DNA of 64,000 bases from Streptomyces griseus subsp. griseus (GTDB lineage: Bacteria; Actinomycetota; Actinomycetes; Streptomycetales; Streptomycetaceae). Made by a program: the position numbers and the translations under genes. The notes under the pieces are model-generated. The model was given only the letters and a program-made list of their open reading frames with translations. It did no database searches and was not told the DNA's origin. Where the stretch lies: positions 3,224,001 to 3,288,000 of the forward strand of contig NZ_CP032543.1 in the NCBI RefSeq assembly GCF_003610995.1. The letters are read 5' to 3'. Below, one piece after another: positions 62,101 to 64,000 of this stretch (the first letter of the stretch is position 1; each line of letters begins with the position of its first letter).

Positions 62101-64000
62101 TCGTACACCCCTGCCACGTCCCAGCCACGGTCGAGGGGGAACCCGGCCACGGCGTCGCGTCCTTCGGCGACGAGGTTCCACAGGTCCTCGGGCGAGTTGA
62201 CCCCGCCCGGGTAGCGACAGGACATGGCGACGACGGCGATCGGGTCGTCATCGGTGGCACGGGCGGCGGGAGCGGTCGTCGGGGCGGACGCGCGGGGCGT
62301 ACTGCTGAGTTCATCGTCGAGCGCACCGTCGATGTAGTCGGCGACGGCCCGCGCGTTCGGATAGTCGAAGACGAGGGTCGCGGGCAGCCGGAGGCCGGTG
62401 GTCCCGTTCAGCTGGTTGCGCAGTTCGACCGCGCTGAGTGAGTCGAAGCCGAGTTCCTGGAAGGCGCGGTCGGGTTCGACGGCGTGGGCCGACGTGTGTC
62501 CCAGCACGCGTGCGACGTGCGCGCACACCGTGTCCAGCAACGCCGACCGGCGTTCGTCGTCGGTGAGTCCGGTCAGCCGGTGGAGCAGTTCGGAGGCGTC
62601 GGCGCGTCCGGCGACGGCACGCGCGGCGGGCCGCCCGCCCTGAGGAGGAGCGAGGTCGCGGAGGAGGGCGGGGAGGGTGCCGGTACGGGCGCGGAGGGCC
62701 GCCTTGTCGATGGTCAGCGGGACGACCACCGCACGGCCCGACGCCAGCCCGGCATCGAAGAGGGCCAGTCCCTCGGCGGGGTCCAGGGCAGGCAGGCCCT
62801 GCCGTCGCATACGCCGCAGATCCGCCTCACGCAGCCACTGGCCCATGCCCTTCTCACCCGACCACAGGCCGTAGGCGAGGGAGGTGGCGGGCAGCCCCTG
62901 CGCCCGGCGATGCACCGCCAAAGCGTCCAGGAACACGTTCGCCGCCGCGTAGTTCGCCTGACCCGCAGCCAGCACCATCCCGCCTGCCGACGAGAACATC
63001 ACGAAGAAACCGAGATCCAGCTCCCGTGTCGCCTCGTGGAGATACCACGCTCCGTCCGCCTTCGGGCCCAGGACCCGATCCAGCCGGGCCGCATCCATGG
63101 AGGCGATCAGGCCGTTGTCACCTACGCCGGCCGCGTGCACCACACCGGCCAACTGACCTGCCAACCCGGCCACCAGAGCCACCACGGCGTTACGGTCGGC
63201 CATGTCGCAGGCCGCTACGGAGACCTCAGCGCCCAACCCGGACAGCTCGGCCACCAACTCTTCCGCTCCCGGGGCTGCCAGGCCACGGCGGCTGGTCAGC
63301 ACCAGACGGCGAACGCCCCGCTCGGTGACCAGATGCCGGGCCACCAACGCACCCAGACCACCGGTACCGCCCGTCACCAGCACCACGCCATCGGCCTTGG
63401 GAACTTCGGCCGGGGATACCTCGGAAGGGCTCACCCGCACCAGCCGAGGCACCACCACCCCGCCGCCACGCAACGCCGCCTCCGGCTCACCCGACGCCAC
63501 CACCCACCCCAGCCCGGACAAACCATCCGAGTCCGTGCCCGGGTCCGCATCCACCAGCACCACACGCCCCGGATACTCCGCCTGAGCCGCACGCACCACA
63601 CCCCACACCGGAGCCTGACCCAGCACCACACCCGAACCAGTACCAGCGTCCACAGCACCCCGGGTCACGATCACCAACCGCGACCCCGCACACCGCTCAT
63701 CCGCAAGCCAGTCACGCACAACGTCCAACACAGCCCCAGCACACGACCGCACAGCATCCGGCACATCACCCGACGCTGTTGGAGCCTCGAACACCACCAC
63801 CCCGGGAACATCCCCAACAGCAGGCACATCCCCCCAACACACCCACGAAGACGGACCACTGCTCGGCCCCGTCAACGGACGCCACACCACCTCCCACAAC
63901 GACTCCCCCACACCCGCACCCAACTGCTCCACCGACACCGGACGGGACACCAAGGCGCCGACGGTGAGGACGGGTTGTCCCGTGCCGTCCGCCACCCGAA
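56118..64000 (-). CDS. Modular type I polyketide synthase, terminal protein (5' end outside window)
   Basis: The frame is open to the window edge. Numbering from the GTG at 63995, domains are: end of a DH; KR (about 200-480, Tyr349); ACP (Ser519); then a full module KS (about 582-1002, Cys747 in DTACSSS, His in EAHGTGT and NLAHTQ), AT (about 1100-1405, GHSVGE Ser1194, HAFH 1291-1294, malonyl type), DH (HAVFGRVLLP His1495, LLDATMH Asp1660), KR (TGGTGGLG, Tyr2066) and ACP (Ser2235). A Thr/Pro linker leads to the TE (GYSAGG Ser2451, LDTF Asp2479, NHFTI His2580). Both KRs read GDN at the LDD position and lack the A-type Trp, so look B-type. All visible catalytic residues are intact. The product end would be a conjugated diene next to the released carbonyl. 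Confidence 0.95.
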   Translation of the reverse strand, partial: RVADGTGQPVLTVGALVSRPVSVEQLGAGVGESLWEVVWRPLTGPSSGPSSWVCWGDVPAVGDVPGVVVFEAPTASGDVPDAVRSCAGAVLDVVRDWLADERCAGSRLVIVTRGAVDAGTGSGVVLGQAPVWGVVRAAQAEYPGRVVLVDADPGTDSDGLSGLGWVVASGEPEAALRGGGVVVPRLVRVSPSEVSPAEVPKADGVVLVTGGTGGLGALVARHLVTERGVRRLVLTSRRGLAAPGAEELVAELSGLGAEVSVAACDMADRNAVVALVAGLAGQLAGVVHAAGVGDNGLIASMDAARLDRVLGPKADGAWYLHEATRELDLGFFVMFSSAGGMVLAAGQANYAAANVFLDALAVHRRAQGLPATSLAYGLWSGEKGMGQWLREADLRRMRRQGLPALDPAEGLALFDAGLASGRAVVVPLTIDKAALRARTGTLPALLRDLAPPQGGRPAARAVAGRADASELLHRLTGLTDDERRSALLDTVCAHVARVLGHTSAHAVEPDRAFQELGFDSLSAVELRNQLNGTTGLRLPATLVFDYPNARAVADYIDGALDDELSSTPRASAPTTAPAARATDDDPIAVVAMSCRYPGGVNSPEDLWNLVAEGRDAVAGFPLDRGWDVAGVYDPEPGTPSKTYTKEGGFLHDAGDFDADLFGISPNEALIMDPQQRLLLEASWEVLERAGINPRSLKGSRTGVFAGLMYHDYGQGTEAAATTGGSLVSGRVSYTLGLEGPSLTVDTACSSSLVSLHLAAQALRSGECSLALAGGVAVMATPDMFVEFSRQRGLAPDGRCKSFAGAADGAAWSEGVGVLLVERLSDARKNGHPVLAVLRSSAVNQDGASNGMTAPNGPSQQRVIRAALENAGLTTADVDMVEAHGTGTRLGDPIEAQAVLATYGQGRPEGDPVWLGSLKSNLAHTQAAAGVGGVIKAVEAIRHGVMPKTLHVDEPTPQVDWEAGEVELLTEARLWPERERPRRVGVSSFGLSGTNAHVIVEQAPEVVEPVEAAVPPVVVPVVLSARGEAALSAQAGRLLALVEERAGLSLLDVGYSSVVSRAVLEHRAVVTAGDRTALVAGLRALADGGTSTEACRGLARTSGRTAFLFTGQGAQRLGMGRELYEAYPVFAEAFDAVLAEVDVHLGRSLRDVVWGVDEGALNRTGVAQPALFAVEVALFRLAESWGVRPDFLAGHSVGEIAAAHVAGVLSLPDAAQLIVARGRLMEALPEGGAMVAVEATEAEVVPLLSDSVSIAAVNGPRSVVVSGVEDAVVKVADAFTAQGRKSSRLRVSHAFHSPLMEPMLAEFEKVVSGLSFSAPKVPLVSGVTGEVSSEVATAGYWVRHVREAVRFADCVTYLEGQGVASYVEVGPDGVLSGMAQQSVTSDAAVLVPLVRKGRAEVTTAVSALARLHVSGVRVDWAACYAGTGARRVDLPTYAFQRRRFWLESGGGGSGVVGVGQGVVDHPLVGAVVSLPDAGGVLLTGRLSVDGVPWLADHAVFGRVLLPGTAFVELAVRAGDEVGCGVVEELTLQAPLVLPERGGVALQVAVGTADDTGRRTLSIHSRREDGSDDVWTRHAEGVVAQDIAAPPAGITEWPPPGATPLAVDEVYGSLLARGYGYGPVFQGLRAAWSQGGDLYAEVALPESAHADAERFGLHPALLDATMHALNLSTPQDGGGAEGGAALPFFWEDVRLHATGSTLLRVRLSGSSEDTISLTIADGAGAPVVSVGGLTLRPVSVEQLGAGVGESLWEVVWRPLTGPSSGPSSWVRWGDVPAVGDVPGVVVFEVPTASGDVPDAVRSCAGAVLDVVRDWLADERCAGSRLVIVTRGAVDTGTGLGVVLGQAPVWGVVRAAQAEYPGRVVLVDGDPDMDPDSDGLSGLGWVVASGEPEAALRGGGVVVPRLVRVSSSEVSPAEVPKADGVVLVTGGTGGLGALVARHLVTERGVRRLVLTSRRGLAAPGAEELVAELSGLGAEVSVVPCDVADREAVRDLVAGLAGQLAGVVHAAGVGDNGLIASMDAARLDRVLGPKADGAWYLHEATRELDLGFFVMFSSAGGMVLAAGQANYAAANVFLDALAVHRRARGLPATSLAYGLWSGEKGMGQWLREADLRRMRRQGLPALDPAEGLALFDAGLASGRAVVVPMTIDKAALRARTGTLPALLRDLAPAVRRPGASGAAAGTESEPLWQRIAHTPAAEQEAVLRALVRERAATLLGHSDSEALDPERDFLESGFDSLSAVELRNALMKDTGLRLPPMVVFDSKSPAALARLLHTELLAAPLDPTDPTDPTAPTVPTTVTGPATPITPTDPATDSRRNTSGPIGDTLRDLFHGAVVSGRSDKGFELLRIAADIRPGFTSADELDHLPSAVRLADGPGAPHLICLNSPMATGGAHQHARLVSHLQGRRKVSALPVPGFVAGESLPENADAAVQVIARSVLETAAGEPFVLLGYSAGGTLAYATAEYLERELGVRPAGVIMLDTFKVYDDGSADGGVPLDDLALGLFEKEAAFGRFDSSRLSAMGRWVQLVPDLAPEHVEAPVLFVQCTRSFVPDGDNPSPELATGRAEPWEPTHTLRTVDANHFTIVEDRAAGTAGVIEEWLDSGEVAAPLAGTAPTATAIAHRSEAK
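57500..58799. repeat. Near-identical 1.3-kb direct repeat, copy in the last module (KR)
   Basis: Matches 62651-63944 over its full length, apart from scattered substitutions, a short divergent patch (58040-58075) and a 6-nt indel (near 58381-58401). It encodes the end of DH, the whole KR and the start of the KR-ACP linker. Confidence 0.9.
62651..63944. repeat. Near-identical 1.3-kb direct repeat, copy in the upstream module (KR)
   Basis: Counterpart of 57500-58799, about 5.15 kb away in the same orientation. The encoded KR proteins differ at few positions, mainly in one block after GAEVSV (AACDMADRNAVVA against VPCDVADREAVRD). Confidence 0.9.

Noticed and set aside
57348..62441. A 1697-codon open frame antisense to the PKS
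   Set aside because: It has no start signals or domains, and its Arg/His/Pro-rich composition is what the complement of a high-G+C coding frame gives.
1..64000. tRNA, rRNA, CRISPR arrays, insertion sequences, prophage or plasmid origin
   Set aside because: Looked for in both strands by eye; no cloverleaf, spaced identical repeats, transposase or integrase was found.

Overview
The window is chromosomal DNA from a streptomycete. It has very high G+C, almost every third codon position is G or C, GTG and even TTG starts are frequent, and genes often overlap by 4 nt (GTGA or ATGA). The order nadB-panC, folP-folB-folK, folE-ftsH-hpt-tilS-dacB-ppa is the conserved Streptomyces core order. A protease closely resembling streptogrisin C of S. 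griseus (from memory, no search was possible) hints at the griseus-like part of the genus. I saw no rRNA, tRNA, CRISPR array or insertion sequence.

Region by region. 1-4 kb: NAD and pantothenate genes on the minus strand (nadC start, nadB, panC, a DUF2520 Rossmann protein). 4-9.5 kb: a PLP aldolase-family enzyme, an ArsR-type regulator with a clear operator, a TmrB-like ATPase and a two-component system. 9.5-13 kb: a MidA-like methyltransferase next to an orphan NuoD, and a membrane coiled-coil protein. 13-17 kb: a betaine/choline-type ABC importer. 17-20 kb: a membrane-anchored esterase divergent from an MprF-like aminoacyl-lipid synthase. 20-24 kb: folate genes. 24-31.6 kb: ftsH (frameshifted as sequenced), hpt, tilS, a DUF2342 metalloprotease, dacB and ppa.

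31.8-41 kb: transporters (ThrE family, DedA), a YbjQ protein, a ClC-like channel with a flavodoxin-like reductase and glutamate decarboxylase, a PadR regulator beside a truncated drug-exporter permease, and an aldehyde dehydrogenase. 41-43.3 kb: a WhiJ-like developmental trio (XRE/DUF5753, HATPase, DUF397) with one shared 28-nt motif in both promoter regions. 43.4-49.3 kb: a lipoprotein, a FUSC protein, a DUF2786 protein and a reduced family-A DNA polymerase. 49.3-52.7 kb: two secreted enzymes carrying the same CBM5/12 type of domain (an intradiol dioxygenase and a streptogrisin C-like protease) and a small kinase. 52.7-55.2 kb: an ABC exporter with its GntR regulator.

55.2-64 kb is the edge of a biosynthetic cluster: the final polyketide synthase protein (end of one module with KR-ACP, then KS-AT-DH-KR-ACP-TE) running off the window, followed by a proline-iminopeptidase-family hydrolase. 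Two successive dehydrating malonate-type modules, a thioesterase and a VinJ-like peptidase together suggest a macrolactam with a dienamide terminus. Two 1.3-kb near-identical KR blocks show recent duplication or gene conversion inside the synthase.
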